In this document: positions 25,913 to 34,432 of the stretch, one piece after another
Layout of the letters: the number at the start of each line of letters is the position of its first letter
Position numbering within the stretch: position 1 is the first letter of the stretch
Source: Amycolatopsis thermophila
Lineage (GTDB): Bacteria > Actinomycetota > Actinomycetes > Mycobacteriales > Pseudonocardiaceae
Reading direction: 5' to 3'
Assembly: GCF_030814215.1 (NCBI RefSeq)
Contig: NZ_JAUSUT010000001.1
Span: 2,356,001-2,420,000 of the forward strand
Length of the DNA: 64,000 bases
Notes under the pieces: generated by a model
Told to the model about the DNA's origin: nothing
What the model saw: only the letters and a program-made list of their open reading frames with translations
Databases searched by the model: none
Translations under genes and position numbers: made by a program

Positions 25913-28900
25913 GTGCCAGACGACCACGCCGCAGGCCCCGGTCACAGAGCGGACGACGGTGCTTCGAACGGCCGTCGGCGGCGGCGCTCCCTCGACACGC
26001 ACGGCGGCATCAACGTCTCCGACCTGGTAGCCCAGCACACCGGCTACCGCCCCAAGTTCGACGCCGGGCGCACCAACGCGCACACGGCGCCGGCCGAACC
26101 GCCGGCCGCACGCCGGACGGGGGCGCCCGCCCGGCCCGAGCCCCGCGCACCGGAGCCGCCGCCCCAGCGGCGGGCCCCCACCGCGCCGACGCCGCCCGCG
26201 CAACAACCGCGCCGGGCCGCGACCGGGCGCCGGGCCACGCCGGCGCCCCCCTCCCCCGCCGAGGCGCCGCGCGGCCTCCCCGAGGCGCCGGAGCCCTCCT
26301 CGCGGCCTGCGGCCCACCCGAGTGGTTTCACGGCGGCGCCGGAGCCGTCGGTACGCAACGGTGCCCGGCACCCGAGCGGTTTCGCCGAGGCGCCCGAGCC
26401 CTCCTCCCGGCCCGCGGCCCACCCGAGCGGCTTCACGGCGGCGCCCGAGCCCTCCTCACGATCCGCGGCCCACCCGAGTGGTTTTACGGCGGCGCCGGAG
26501 CCGTCGGTACGCCACGGTGCCCGGCACCCGAGCGGTTTCGCCGAGGCGCCCGAGCCCTCCTCCCGCAACGGCGCCCGTCACGCGAGCGGCTTCATGCCGG
26601 CGCCGGAGACGGCCCGCCACCCGGGCGGGTCGGGGCCGGAGCCGTCGTCCCGGTCCGCGGCGCCGCAGCCGTCCCCGCGCAACGGCGCCCGTCACGCGAG
26701 CGGCTTCATGCCGGCGCCGGAGCCCGCAGAGGCGCCGCGCCATCCCAGCGGCTTCCTGGAAGGGCCGCAGCGCCCCGGGCGCGCGAACGGGCCGGGAGCG
26801 CGCCCGCCGGTGGACGGTCCGCAGCCGTCCAACCGCGCGGACGCACCCCACCGCGGCGACGCCCCCGGCAACCCGCCGCCTCCCGCTGCCCGCCGCGGGA
26901 CACCGCCGCCCGCCAACCGGGCGCCCGAACCTCCCGTCCGCCCGGCACCAGCGCCCGCAGCCCTCGCCCCGGACGCGCCTGCTCACTCGGGGACGCCGCC
27001 CGTCCTTCCTGCGGCCGTGCCCGCACGCTCCGCCATGCCATCCCTACCCGCGGCGGAAGCGCCCGGGCGCTCAGGGACGCCGCCCTTTCCTCCAGCGGAC
27101 GTGCCCGCCCGCTCCGCGATGCCATCCGTGCCCCCCACGGAAGCGCCCGGCCGCCCGGCCAAGCCCGTCCCGCCAGGGGAAGCGCCCGCCCGCCCCGGAC
27201 GGCCCGGTGTTCCCCCGGCGGACGTGCCCGCTCGCTCCGCCAAGCCACCCGCCCCCACCGCGGAAGGGCCCACCCACCGGTCCGGTGCTGCGTCGCCGGT
27301 CAACGGGTCCGGTCGCCCCGTGCCTGCCGCTCCGGGGCGGCCCGGCGCGCCGTCTCCTGCCGACGCCTCGGCGGCCGGCGCACCACCGGCCGCCCCGGAA
27401 GCGCCCGGTCGTCCCGGGACACCAGCCGCCGCGGGTGCGCAGGGCGCGGAAGCCCCGCCCGCCACCACGCCGACCCCCAACCGGGCTGAGAAGCCCGCCG
27501 ATCCTGAGGCGACCCAGCTCCGCGAGGCCGCGGGCGACCGCCCCGGCGGCCCCCGCCGTCCGCCGAGGGGCCGCTCGGTTTCCGCGGCCGAGCGGATGAC
27601 CATGACCGACGAGCTGGAGCCGGTCGGCGACCACACCAAGGTCCGCCGCAAGATCGACAACACGCTCGCCCGCTTCGCCGCCGCCCACGAGGAGCTCGCG
27701 GCCGAGGAGGCCAAGCGCAAGGAACGCCGCGAACGGCTCACCGCCCGGCCGGCGGCGCTGATCGAGCAGACCCGCACACGGCTGCAGCGCGTCGTCGCCC
27801 CGATCAAGGGCGAACCGGCCGAAGACGCGGACAAGGCGGCGCCGCAGACCCGCCTCCAGGAGAAGAAGCAGCGGCGCAACGACCGCTCGATCCGCATCAC
27901 CCGCATCACGTGCGCGGTCCTCGCCGGGCTGATCTTCCTCGCCACCGGCGCCCTGTGGGGCGCCAAGACCTGGTTCAACAGCAAGTTCACCGAGATCGCC
28001 GCCCTGGACGAGAACTCGTCGGACATCCAGAACGCCGCCGGTCAGACCGGTGACGAGAACTTCCTCATCGTCGGTTCCGACACCCGCGCCGGTGCCACCG
28101 CCGAGGAGAACGTGGGCGACGCGGACTTGGTCGGCGGTGCCCGCTCCGACACCGTGATGCTGGCGCACGTCCCGGCCGACCGGAAACGCGCCGTGGTCGT
28201 TTCCTTCCCGCGTGACCTGGAGATCTCGCGGCCGGCCTGCGAACGCTATGACGCCAACAGCGGCACCTACTCCGGCGAGGTCGTCGCCGCGGCCACGAAG
28301 GTCAAGCTGAACACCGCCTACGCCATCGGCGGCCCGAAGTGCCTCACCAAGTGGGTGCAGCAGCTCACCGGGATGCGCATCAACCACTTCGTCGGCATCG
28401 ACTTCGGCGGGTTCAAGGAGATGGTCGATGCGGTGCACGGCGTGACCGTGCACGTCGATCAGCCGATCAAGGACACCGTGCTGGGCATGGTGATCGCGGA
28501 GACGGGTGATGTGACGATCTCCGGTGACCAGGCGCTCAGCTACGTCCGTGCCCGGCACGTGCAGGGCGACCCGACGTCGGACTACGGCCGGATCAAGCGG
28601 CAGCAGCAGTTCCTCACCGCGCTGCTGCAGAAGGCGATGTCGCAGGGCGTGATCACCGACCCGACGCAGCTGTCCAACTTCGTCACCGCGTTCGCCCGCG
28701 CCACCTTCGGTGACAACATCGGCGTCGACCAGATGCTCACCCTGGCCCAGTCGATGAAGGGCATGGACACCAGCAAGCTCAAGTTCCTCACCGTGCCCAC
28801 CGTCGGCGAGCCGAACTCGCGCAACAACGAGGTGCTCCTGGACACCCAGGCCAGGCAGCTCTTCCAGGCCATGATCAACAACTCGCCGTTGCCCGGGACG

Positions 28901-28996
28901 CCCGAGTACGAGGCGGCGCAGGCGGCTTCCAGCGCGGCCCAGACCCCGCCGCCGAGCACGCCGAAGAAGTCGAGTTCGCGATCTTCGGACCCGTGA
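25913..28996 (+). CDS. LytR-CpsA-Psr (LCP) family enzyme with a long repetitive tail
   Basis: This 1027-residue protein has about 650 residues of Pro/Ala-rich, probably disordered cytoplasmic sequence, then a charged helical stretch, a membrane anchor (ITCAVLAGLIFLATGALWGA, about 660-682) and an external LCP domain (about 710-985). LCP motifs are NFLIVGSDTRAG, RSDTVMLAHV, SFPRDLEI, KLNTAYAIGG and the late ALSYVRARHVQGD with YGRIKRQQQF. LCP enzymes attach wall polymers such as arabinogalactan to peptidoglycan. The N-terminal tail has eight H(P/A)SGF repeats and a second Pro-rich repeat set. GTG 25913 has AAGGAGA upstream. Confidence 0.9.
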   Translation: MPDDHAAGPGHRADDGASNGRRRRRSLDTHGGINVSDLVAQHTGYRPKFDAGRTNAHTAPAEPPAARRTGAPARPEPRAPEPPPQRRAPTAPTPPAQQPRRAATGRRATPAPPSPAEAPRGLPEAPEPSSRPAAHPSGFTAAPEPSVRNGARHPSGFAEAPEPSSRPAAHPSGFTAAPEPSSRSAAHPSGFTAAPEPSVRHGARHPSGFAEAPEPSSRNGARHASGFMPAPETARHPGGSGPEPSSRSAAPQPSPRNGARHASGFMPAPEPAEAPRHPSGFLEGPQRPGRANGPGARPPVDGPQPSNRADAPHRGDAPGNPPPPAARRGTPPPANRAPEPPVRPAPAPAALAPDAPAHSGTPPVLPAAVPARSAMPSLPAAEAPGRSGTPPFPPADVPARSAMPSVPPTEAPGRPAKPVPPGEAPARPGRPGVPPADVPARSAKPPAPTAEGPTHRSGAASPVNGSGRPVPAAPGRPGAPSPADASAAGAPPAAPEAPGRPGTPAAAGAQGAEAPPATTPTPNRAEKPADPEATQLREAAGDRPGGPRRPPRGRSVSAAERMTMTDELEPVGDHTKVRRKIDNTLARFAAAHEELAAEEAKRKERRERLTARPAALIEQTRTRLQRVVAPIKGEPAEDADKAAPQTRLQEKKQRRNDRSIRITRITCAVLAGLIFLATGALWGAKTWFNSKFTEIAALDENSSDIQNAAGQTGDENFLIVGSDTRAGATAEENVGDADLVGGARSDTVMLAHVPADRKRAVVVSFPRDLEISRPACERYDANSGTYSGEVVAAATKVKLNTAYAIGGPKCLTKWVQQLTGMRINHFVGIDFGGFKEMVDAVHGVTVHVDQPIKDTVLGMVIAETGDVTISGDQALSYVRARHVQGDPTSDYGRIKRQQQFLTALLQKAMSQGVITDPTQLSNFVTAFARATFGDNIGVDQMLTLAQSMKGMDTSKLKFLTVPTVGEPNSRNNEVLLDTQARQLFQAMINNSPLPGTPEYEAAQAASSAAQTPPPSTPKKSSSRSSDP
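26315..26755 (+). repeat. Coding tandem repeats (HPSGF units) in the LCP gene
   Basis: Eight copies of H(P/A)SGF, most spaced 17-18 residues apart and followed by (T/A)(A/E)APEPS(S/V)R, cover residues about 135-281. The DNA repeats are near-identical in places, so copy number may vary between strains. A second, looser repeat (APGRSGTPP...DVPARSAMPS) follows at about 26970-27260. Confidence 0.85.
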
Positions 28997-29012
28997 CAAC
29001 TCGTTAGCGCCG

Positions 29013-29034
29013 GTTCATTCCCGGTTCACTTCGT
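29013..29034 (+). promoter_or_regulatory. PHO box upstream of phoU
   Basis: Two 11-bp direct repeats, GTTCATTCCCG and GTTCACTTCGT, match the actinobacterial PhoP operator (GTTCACC-type repeats every 11 bp). The box ends about 28 bp before the -10 element of phoU, which would let PhoP contact RNA polymerase. Confidence 0.65.
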
Positions 29035-29061
29035 GATGCGGCGATTGCCTCGAACGGGTCG

Positions 29062-29067
29062 TAGAGT
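29062..29067 (+). promoter_or_regulatory. -10 box of a leaderless promoter (phoU)
   Basis: TAGAGT lies 6 bp before ATG 29074 and no ribosome site is present. Confidence 0.5.
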
Positions 29068-29073
29068 GTGGCC

Positions 29074-29739
29074 ATGCGCGAGGCTTACCACGTCGAACTC
29101 GAGGACCTGGCCGCGAACCTGGCGGACATGTCGCTGCAGGCCGCGGCCGCGATGAAGAAGGCAACGCAGGCGCTGCTGGAAGCGGACCTGTCGCTGGCGG
29201 AGCAGGTGATCGGCGACGACCAGAAGATCGACGACGCCCGCGCCGAGAGCGAGGAGAAGGCCTACGCCCTGCTGGCGCTGCAGGCGCCGGTCGCGACGGA
29301 CCTGCGGACCGTGCTCGCCGTGATCCACGCGGCGGAGAGCCTGGAGCGGATGGGTGACCTGGCCCTGCACGTCGCCAAGGCGGCCCGCCGCCGGCACCCG
29401 CAGGCCACGCTGCCCGAGTCGGTGCGCAAGTACTTCGCCGAGATGGGCGAGCTGGACGTCCAGCTGGCGGAGAAGGTCGCCGACGTCATCAAGAGCCGGG
29501 ACGTCGAGGCGGCCCGCTCGCTCGAGGAAGAGGACGACCGGGTCGACGAGATCCACCGCCACCTGTTCACCGTGATCATGGACAAGGACTGGGAGCACGG
29601 CGTCGCGGCGGCCGTCGACATCACGCTGCTCGGCCGGTTCTACGAGCGGTTCGCCGACCACGCGGTGTCCGTCGGCAAGCGGATGGTCTTCGTCGCCACC
29701 GGCCGCATGCCCGGCTACGCCCAGGACGAGGACATCTGA
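29074..29739 (+). CDS. phoU: Phosphate uptake regulator PhoU
   Basis: This 221-residue all-helical protein has both PhoU repeats. Typical stretches are LADMSLQAAAAMKKATQALL, VATDLRTVLAVIHAAESLER, and later HLFTVIMDKDWEHGV and RFYERFADHAVSVGKRM, with the acidic metal-binding ExxxD-type patterns. PhoU restrains the phosphate sensor kinase and Pst transporter when phosphate is plentiful. Here it is on the opposite strand from pstSCAB, with its own PHO box. ATG 29074 is chosen as leaderless start; an in-frame GTG lies two codons upstream. Confidence 0.93.
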   Translation: MREAYHVELEDLAANLADMSLQAAAAMKKATQALLEADLSLAEQVIGDDQKIDDARAESEEKAYALLALQAPVATDLRTVLAVIHAAESLERMGDLALHVAKAARRRHPQATLPESVRKYFAEMGELDVQLAEKVADVIKSRDVEAARSLEEEDDRVDEIHRHLFTVIMDKDWEHGVAAAVDITLLGRFYERFADHAVSVGKRMVFVATGRMPGYAQDEDI

Positions 29740-29755
29740 TCCGCCACTGGGTGAA

Positions 29756-29796
29756 GGGTGCTCAAGTCCAGTTCGTGGCGACCGACTTGAACACCC
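29756..29796. terminator. Hairpin between convergent phoU and SAS genes
   Basis: GGGTGCTCAAGTC pairs with GACTTGAACACCC (one mismatch) around a 15-base loop, in the 96-bp gap between two convergent genes. Confidence 0.45.
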
Positions 29797-29835
29797 GCCC
29801 GGGCCAGTGACCTCCTCGAGGTCGGAATTGCTCGT

Positions 29836-30477
29836 CTAGGACTGACCGCCCTGCAGGCGCTGGTGCAGGGCGGTCATCCGCGCGTCCAGGTCGGCGGCGG
29901 TCTCCGCGGCGGCCCGTAGCTCGTGGGCGAAGTCGGCCGGGGCGGTGCCCGCGTACTTGTAGAACAGCTTGTGCTCCACCGCGGCCCAGAAGTCCATGCC
30001 GACCGTGCGCATCTGGATCTCCACCTTGACCCGCTCGACCCGGTCGGACAGGAACACCGGGATCCGCACGATCAGGTGCAGGCTGCGGTAGCCGTTGGGT
30101 TTGGGTGCGGCGATGTAGTCCTTGGTCCGGACGATTTCGACGTCGTCCTGCCGGCCGAGCATCTCCGCGACGAGGTAGACGTCCGGCACGAACGGGCACA
30201 CCACGCGGATGCCGGCGATGTCCTCGATGTGCTCCTTGATCGCCTCGATGCCCGGCTCCAGACCCTTCCGGGCGAGCTTGTCGAGGATCGCCTCGGGCGA
30301 CTTGACCCGGCTGGCCAGGTGCTCGATCGGGTCGTGCTGGTTGGCGAAGTCGAACTCCTCGGACAGGATCCGCAGCTTGGTCATCAGCTCGTCGATGCCG
30401 AACTTGTAGACCATGAGTTCGCGCTGCAGCGCCCGGAGCAGCGCGGCGGAGTGGCCGACCTCGTCGAGCACGGTCAT
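29836..30477 (-). CDS. Small alarmone synthetase ((p)ppGpp synthetase, RelA/SpoT domain)
   Basis: This 213-residue protein is a stand-alone RelA/SpoT nucleotidyltransferase. Key motifs are KSPEAILDKLARKG, EDIAGIRVVCPF (with the catalytic Asp), DYIAAPKPNGYRSLHLIVR and VEIQMRTVGMDFWAAVEHKL. There is no HD hydrolase or TGS/ACT regulatory domain, so it is a synthesis-only enzyme that makes pppGpp/ppGpp. ATG 30477 lies 6 bp after TAGGCT (minus strand), so it is probably leaderless. Confidence 0.92.
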   Translation of the reverse strand: MTVLDEVGHSAALLRALQRELMVYKFGIDELMTKLRILSEEFDFANQHDPIEHLASRVKSPEAILDKLARKGLEPGIEAIKEHIEDIAGIRVVCPFVPDVYLVAEMLGRQDDVEIVRTKDYIAAPKPNGYRSLHLIVRIPVFLSDRVERVKVEIQMRTVGMDFWAAVEHKLFYKYAGTAPADFAHELRAAAETAADLDARMTALHQRLQGGQS

Positions 30478-30483
30478 GCGACC

Positions 30484-30489
30484 AGCCTA
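30484..30489 (-). promoter_or_regulatory. -10 box of a leaderless promoter (SAS gene)
   Basis: TAGGCT on the minus strand, 6 bp before ATG 30477 and without a ribosome site. Confidence 0.45.
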
Positions 30490-30499
30490 CCGAGCCTGG

Positions 30500-31432
30500 T
30501 CAGGGGGCATCGCGGACCGAGCGGGTCGCCCCGATCGACGCCCCGACGACGCAGCAGATCGCGAGCCACTGCATCGGGTGCAGCGCCTCGCCGAGCACGA
30601 GCAGGCCGGACAGCGCCGCGACGGCTGGTTCGAGGCTCATCAGGATGCCGAACACACGCGGCGGGAGCTTGCGCAGCGCTTCGAGCTCCAGCGAGTACGG
30701 GATGACCGACGACAGCAGCGCCACCGCCAGCCCGATCAGCAGCACCCACGGCGACAGCAGGCTCGCGCCGCTCTCCACCACGCCGGCCGGCATCGCCGCG
30801 ACCGCCGCGACGGCCATGCCCAGCGCGAGGCCCTTGCCCTCCTCGGTGCGCTTGCCCAGGGACGCGCTGAGCAGGATGTACAGACCCCAGCAGGCGCCCG
30901 CGACCAGCGCGAACACGATGCCCAGCACCGACAGGTCGCCCCGCGTCTCGGCGAGCAGCACGACCCCGCCCGCGGCGAGGACGGCCCACAGCACGTCGAG
31001 CCAGCGCCGGGACCCGGCCAGCGCCACCGCCAGCGGCCCGAGGAACTCGATGGTGACCGCGATGCCCTGCGGGATGCGCGCGAGGGCCTGGTAGAAGGTC
31101 AGGTTCATGGTGCCGAGCACCACGCCGTACGCGACGACCACCGGCAGCGCCCGCCGGCCCATCCGGACCACCGGCCGCCACACGAGCAGCAACACGACCG
31201 CGGCGAAGAACAACCGCAGCGTGACCGTCCCGGCCGGCCCGGCGACCGCGAAGAGCTGCTTCGCGAGCGACGCGCCCACCTGGACGCTGACGATGCCGAT
31301 CAGCACCTGCAGCGGCGGCGGGATGGCCCCGAGGACCCGCCCGGCGACCGCGAGCGCACGCGGCTTGGGCAGCCGCCCGCCGACACCCTCCACGAAAACC
31401 TGAACCACGTCCTCGACGGTATCGGCACCCAC
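30500..31432 (-). CDS. EamA/RhtA-type amino-acid exporter
   Basis: This protein of about 310 residues has ten hydrophobic segments in two EamA repeats. The stretch AKQLFAVAGPAGTVTLRLFF and LGPLAVALAG followed by GACWGLYILLSASLGKRTE resemble the threonine/homoserine exporter RhtA more than other EamA proteins. It probably exports amino acids or related metabolites. GTG 31432 is the best start but has only a weak ribosome site; GTG codons nearer the first membrane helix are possible. Its stop lies 10 bp from the SAS gene's upstream -10 box. Confidence 0.8.
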   Translation of the reverse strand: MGADTVEDVVQVFVEGVGGRLPKPRALAVAGRVLGAIPPPLQVLIGIVSVQVGASLAKQLFAVAGPAGTVTLRLFFAAVVLLLVWRPVVRMGRRALPVVVAYGVVLGTMNLTFYQALARIPQGIAVTIEFLGPLAVALAGSRRWLDVLWAVLAAGGVVLLAETRGDLSVLGIVFALVAGACWGLYILLSASLGKRTEEGKGLALGMAVAAVAAMPAGVVESGASLLSPWVLLIGLAVALLSSVIPYSLELEALRKLPPRVFGILMSLEPAVAALSGLLVLGEALHPMQWLAICCVVGASIGATRSVRDAP

Positions 31433-31550
31433 CGACACTTCCCACCGGATTTGCCTCACGTACCGGCGAACCACCCGCGCGTGGCTTGTGCGCCGCTTCA
31501 ACCGTTCGGAGCAGCGGAATCGCTTCCCGCGGTGTCCAGTGAGAACTCGC

Positions 31551-31585
31551 AAAAAAAGAACCCCCTCGGCGGCACACCGAGGGGG
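31551..31585 (-). terminator. Intrinsic terminator of the pst operon
   Basis: On the minus strand CCCCCTCGG and CCGAGGGGG form a perfect 9-bp stem with a 7-base loop followed by TTCTTTTTTT, a classical intrinsic terminator just after pstB. Confidence 0.9.
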
Positions 31586-31601
31586 TCCGACCACACACCG
31601 G

Positions 31602-32378
31602 TCAGCCGAACCGGCCCGAGATGTAGTCCTCCGTCGCCTTCTCGTCGGGGTTCGAGAAGATCTTCTCGGTGTCGTTGATCTCCACGAGGCGTCCCGGCTG
31701 GCCGACCCCGGCCAGGTTGAAGAACGCCGTCTGGTCCGACACCCGCGCCGCCTGCTGCATGTTGTGCGTGACGATCACGATGGTGTAGTCCTTCTTCAGC
31801 TCGGCGATCAGGTCCTCGATCGCGAGCGTGGAGATCGGGTCCAGCGCCGAGCACGGCTCGTCCATCAGCAGCACGTCCGGGCGCACGGCGATGGCCCGCG
31901 CGATGCACAGCCGCTGCTGCTGGCCACCGGAGAGGCTGCCGCCCGGCTTGTTCAGCCGGTCCTTGACCTCGTTCCACAGGTTGGCGCCGCGCAGGGCCCG
32001 CTCGGCGATGTCGTCGAGCTTCTTCTTGCTCGTCGTGCCGGCCAGCTTCAGCCCGGCCACCACGTTGTCCCGGATGGACATCGTGGGGAACGGGTTCGGC
32101 CGCTGGAACACCATGCCGATGGTGCGCCGCACCTGCACCGGGTCGACCGAGGAGGAGTAGATGTCCTCGCCGTCGAGCAGCACCTGCCCGTCGACCCGCG
32201 CACCCGGGATGACCTCGTGCATCCGGTTCAGCGTGCGCAGCACGGTGGACTTGCCGCAGCCGGACGGGCCGATGAAGGCGGTGACGTTCCGCGGCGGCAC
32301 GGACAGCGTGACGCTGTCGACGGCGTGGAACTTGCCGTAGTAGATGTCGAGGTCCTTGACGTCGATTCGCTTGGCCAT
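31602..32378 (-). CDS. pstB: Phosphate ABC transporter ATP-binding protein PstB
   Basis: This 258-residue ATPase has Walker [10 protein letters not shown] (37-45), the PstB-specific [15 protein letters not shown] stretch, signature LSGGQQQRL, Walker [14 protein letters not shown] and the switch His in [13 protein letters not shown]. It powers high-affinity phosphate import with PstA, PstC and PstS. It is the last gene of the operon, 10 bp after pstA, and is followed by a strong terminator. Confidence 0.97.
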   Translation of the reverse strand: MAKRIDVKDLDIYYGKFHAVDSVTLSVPPRNVTAFIGPSGCGKSTVLRTLNRMHEVIPGARVDGQVLLDGEDIYSSSVDPVQVRRTIGMVFQRPNPFPTMSIRDNVVAGLKLAGTTSKKKLDDIAERALRGANLWNEVKDRLNKPGGSLSGGQQQRLCIARAIAVRPDVLLMDEPCSALDPISTLAIEDLIAELKKDYTIVIVTHNMQQAARVSDQTAFFNLAGVGQPGRLVEINDTEKIFSNPDEKATEDYISGRFG

Positions 32379-32388
32379 TGTGGAACGC

Positions 32389-33315
32389 TCACTTCTTCTT
32401 CGGGGCGACCAGGCGGGAGACCACCGTGGCGAGGAGGTTGATGATGGCGATGATGAGGACGAGGGTCAGCGCGGCGCCCCAGATGCGGTCGAAACCCACG
32501 CTACCCGGTTCCATCGAGTTGGTGGCCCGTTCGGTGTTCATCAGCAGCGGCAGCGAGGCCTGGTTGTTGTTGAACAGGTCCCAGTTGACGTAGGCCGAGT
32601 ACCCGACCAGCACGAGCAGCGGCGCCGTCTCGCCCATGACGCGGGCCAGCGCCATCATGATGCCGCTGATGATGCCGGACAGCGCCGTCGGCAGCACGAT
32701 CTTCATGATCGTCTTCCACTTGGGCACGCCCAGCGCGTACGACGCCTCGCGCAGGTCGTCCGGCACGATCCGCAGCATCTCCTCGGCGGAACGCACCACG
32801 ACCGGGATCATCAGCAGCACCAGCGCCAGCGACACGGCGAAGCCGCTGCGCGGCAGGCCCAGCGTGGTGATCCACAGCGCGTAGATGAACAGCGCGGCGA
32901 CGATCGACGGGACACCCGAGAGGATGTCCACCATGAACGTGGTGATCTTCGCCAGGCGGCTGTTGCGCCCGTACTCCACCAGGTAGATCGCCACCAGCAG
33001 GCCCAGCGGCACCGAGATGATCGCGCACATCAGGCCCTGCTGGAGCGTGCCGATGATGGCGTGCAGGACGCCGCCGCCGACCTCGTCGGACAGCACCGAC
33101 CCGAAGTCCTGGCTCCACCAGTTGGTGTACGGGATGCGCTTGATGCCGTTCGCGATCACCGTGTAGAGCACCCAGACCAGCGGGGCGACGGCGATCAGGA
33201 ACGACAGCCACACCAGCACCGTGGCGAGCATGTTCTTGGCCTTGCGGCGCGCGCTCACCTGCTGGAACGCGGGCGGCGAGGCGAGGCGCTCGGTTTCGGA
33301 GAGTGTTGTGGTCAT
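32389..33315 (-). CDS. pstA: Phosphate ABC transporter permease PstA
   Basis: This 308-residue permease has six membrane segments (first: [20 protein letters not shown]) and the permease coupling loop near [23 protein letters not shown] (in pieces EEMLRIVP and [12 protein letters not shown]). The ATG at 33315 overlaps the pstC stop (TGATG), showing translational coupling. The upstream open frame is antisense to nothing useful and overlaps pstC, so it was not used. Confidence 0.96.
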   Translation of the reverse strand: MTTTLSETERLASPPAFQQVSARRKAKNMLATVLVWLSFLIAVAPLVWVLYTVIANGIKRIPYTNWWSQDFGSVLSDEVGGGVLHAIIGTLQQGLMCAIISVPLGLLVAIYLVEYGRNSRLAKITTFMVDILSGVPSIVAALFIYALWITTLGLPRSGFAVSLALVLLMIPVVVRSAEEMLRIVPDDLREASYALGVPKWKTIMKIVLPTALSGIISGIMMALARVMGETAPLLVLVGYSAYVNWDLFNNNQASLPLLMNTERATNSMEPGSVGFDRIWGAALTLVLIIAIINLLATVVSRLVAPKKK

Positions 33316-34304
33316 CAGTCCGCCTTCCGCTCGCCGATGATCGACCTGGCCGCGAAGTTCACCGCGAAGGTCAGGATGAACAGGACCAGACCGGACGCGA
33401 TGTAGGCGCCGGCGGACCTCGGGTTGTTGAACTCGGCGTAGTTCGCCGCGATCTGCGACGCGAACGTCGCGCCGCCGTCGAAGACGCTCCAGTCGAAGGT
33501 GCGCCCGCGCGGGATGTACAGGATGACGGCCAGCGCGATCGTCTCGCCCAGGGCCCGGCCGAGACCGAGCATCGACGCGCCGACGTAGCCGGCCTTCCCG
33601 AACGGCAGCACGGTCGTCCGGATGACCTCCCAGCGGGTCGCGCCCAGTGCGAGCGCGCCCTCGATCTGGGCGGTCGGCGTGCGCTCGAACACCTCGCGCG
33701 ACAGCGACGTGATGATCGGCAGCAGCATCACGGCGAGCACCACGCCCGCGGTGAAGATCGTGCCCGCGTAGTTCGGGAACACGTTGCCGGTGCCGAAGAC
33801 CGGGATGAACCCGAGCGCGTGGTTGAGCCATCCGGAGATCGGCGTCAGCTTCGGGGCCAGCACGAGGATGCCCCACAGGCCGAAGATGATCGAGGGCACC
33901 GCGGCCAGCAGGTCGACGATGTAGGCGAACGGCCGCGCCAGCCGCTTCGGGGCGTACTGGGTCAGGAACAGGGCGATGCCGAGCGAGATCGGCATCGCGA
34001 TCACCAGCGCCACCAGTGAGGTGTAGATGGTGACCAGCAGCAGGTCCAGGATGCCGAACCGCAGGTGGCTCGGATCACCGGTTTCCCAGATGCGTGAGGT
34101 GAAGAAGTTGACCTCGTTGGCGCCGAGTGCCGGAATCGCCTGCACCAGCAGGAAGATCCCGATCAGCGCGATGAGCGCGACGACGAAGATGCCCGCGCCG
34201 GTGCTCAGGTTCTTGAAGATGCGGTCACCCGGCCGCACCTTCGCGGTCTTGTTCGTTGCGGCCGGCGAGGCAGCTCGCTCAGTGGCCGGTGGTTGCGCCG
34301 TAAT
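33315..34304 (-). CDS. pstC: Phosphate ABC transporter permease PstC (apparent ATT start)
   Basis: This permease of about 329 residues has six membrane segments (first: [20 protein letters not shown]) and the coupling loop [20 protein letters not shown]. The start is odd. A GTG at 34346 lies inside a perfect terminator stem and is an unlikely start. A good ribosome site (GGAGG, 34311-34315) is followed after 6 bp by ATT (34302-34304), which opens [20 protein letters not shown]; one base from ATG. ATT is a known rare start (as in infC). The next in-frame GTG is at the KVRPGD segment and has no ribosome site. Confidence 0.93.
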   Translation of the reverse strand: MTAQPPATERAASPAATNKTAKVRPGDRIFKNLSTGAGIFVVALIALIGIFLLVQAIPALGANEVNFFTSRIWETGDPSHLRFGILDLLLVTIYTSLVALVIAMPISLGIALFLTQYAPKRLARPFAYIVDLLAAVPSIIFGLWGILVLAPKLTPISGWLNHALGFIPVFGTGNVFPNYAGTIFTAGVVLAVMLLPIITSLSREVFERTPTAQIEGALALGATRWEVIRTTVLPFGKAGYVGASMLGLGRALGETIALAVILYIPRGRTFDWSVFDGGATFASQIAANYAEFNNPRSAGAYIASGLVLFILTFAVNFAARSIIGERKAD

Positions 34305-34335
34305 CGGGGGCCTCCGGGAGTGGTCTAGACGACGA

Positions 34336-34368
34336 CGGACGCCCACCGGTGTCGCCGGTGGGCGTCCG
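34336..34368 (-). terminator. Hairpin between pstS and pstC
   Basis: CGGACGCCCACCGG and CCGGTGGGCGTCCG form a perfect 14-bp stem with a 5-base loop in the 128-bp pstS-pstC gap. There is no T tract. It probably lets pstS be expressed above pstCAB by partial termination or by protecting the pstS transcript end. Confidence 0.75.
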
Positions 34369-34432
34369 CCTCGCGAGTGACTCGCTTCATCAGTGAATCA
34401 GTGCAAACCGATCAGGGGTTGCCGGGCAACGA

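Noticed and set aside
26315..26755. Regular repeats that at first look like a CRISPR array
   Set aside because: They lie in frame within the LCP gene, the unit is coding (HPSGF), spacers are themselves repeated, and no cas genes are present.
34305..34346. GTG 34346 as the start of pstC
   Set aside because: The codon lies within one arm of a perfect terminator hairpin and has no ribosome site; the GGAGG lies downstream of it.
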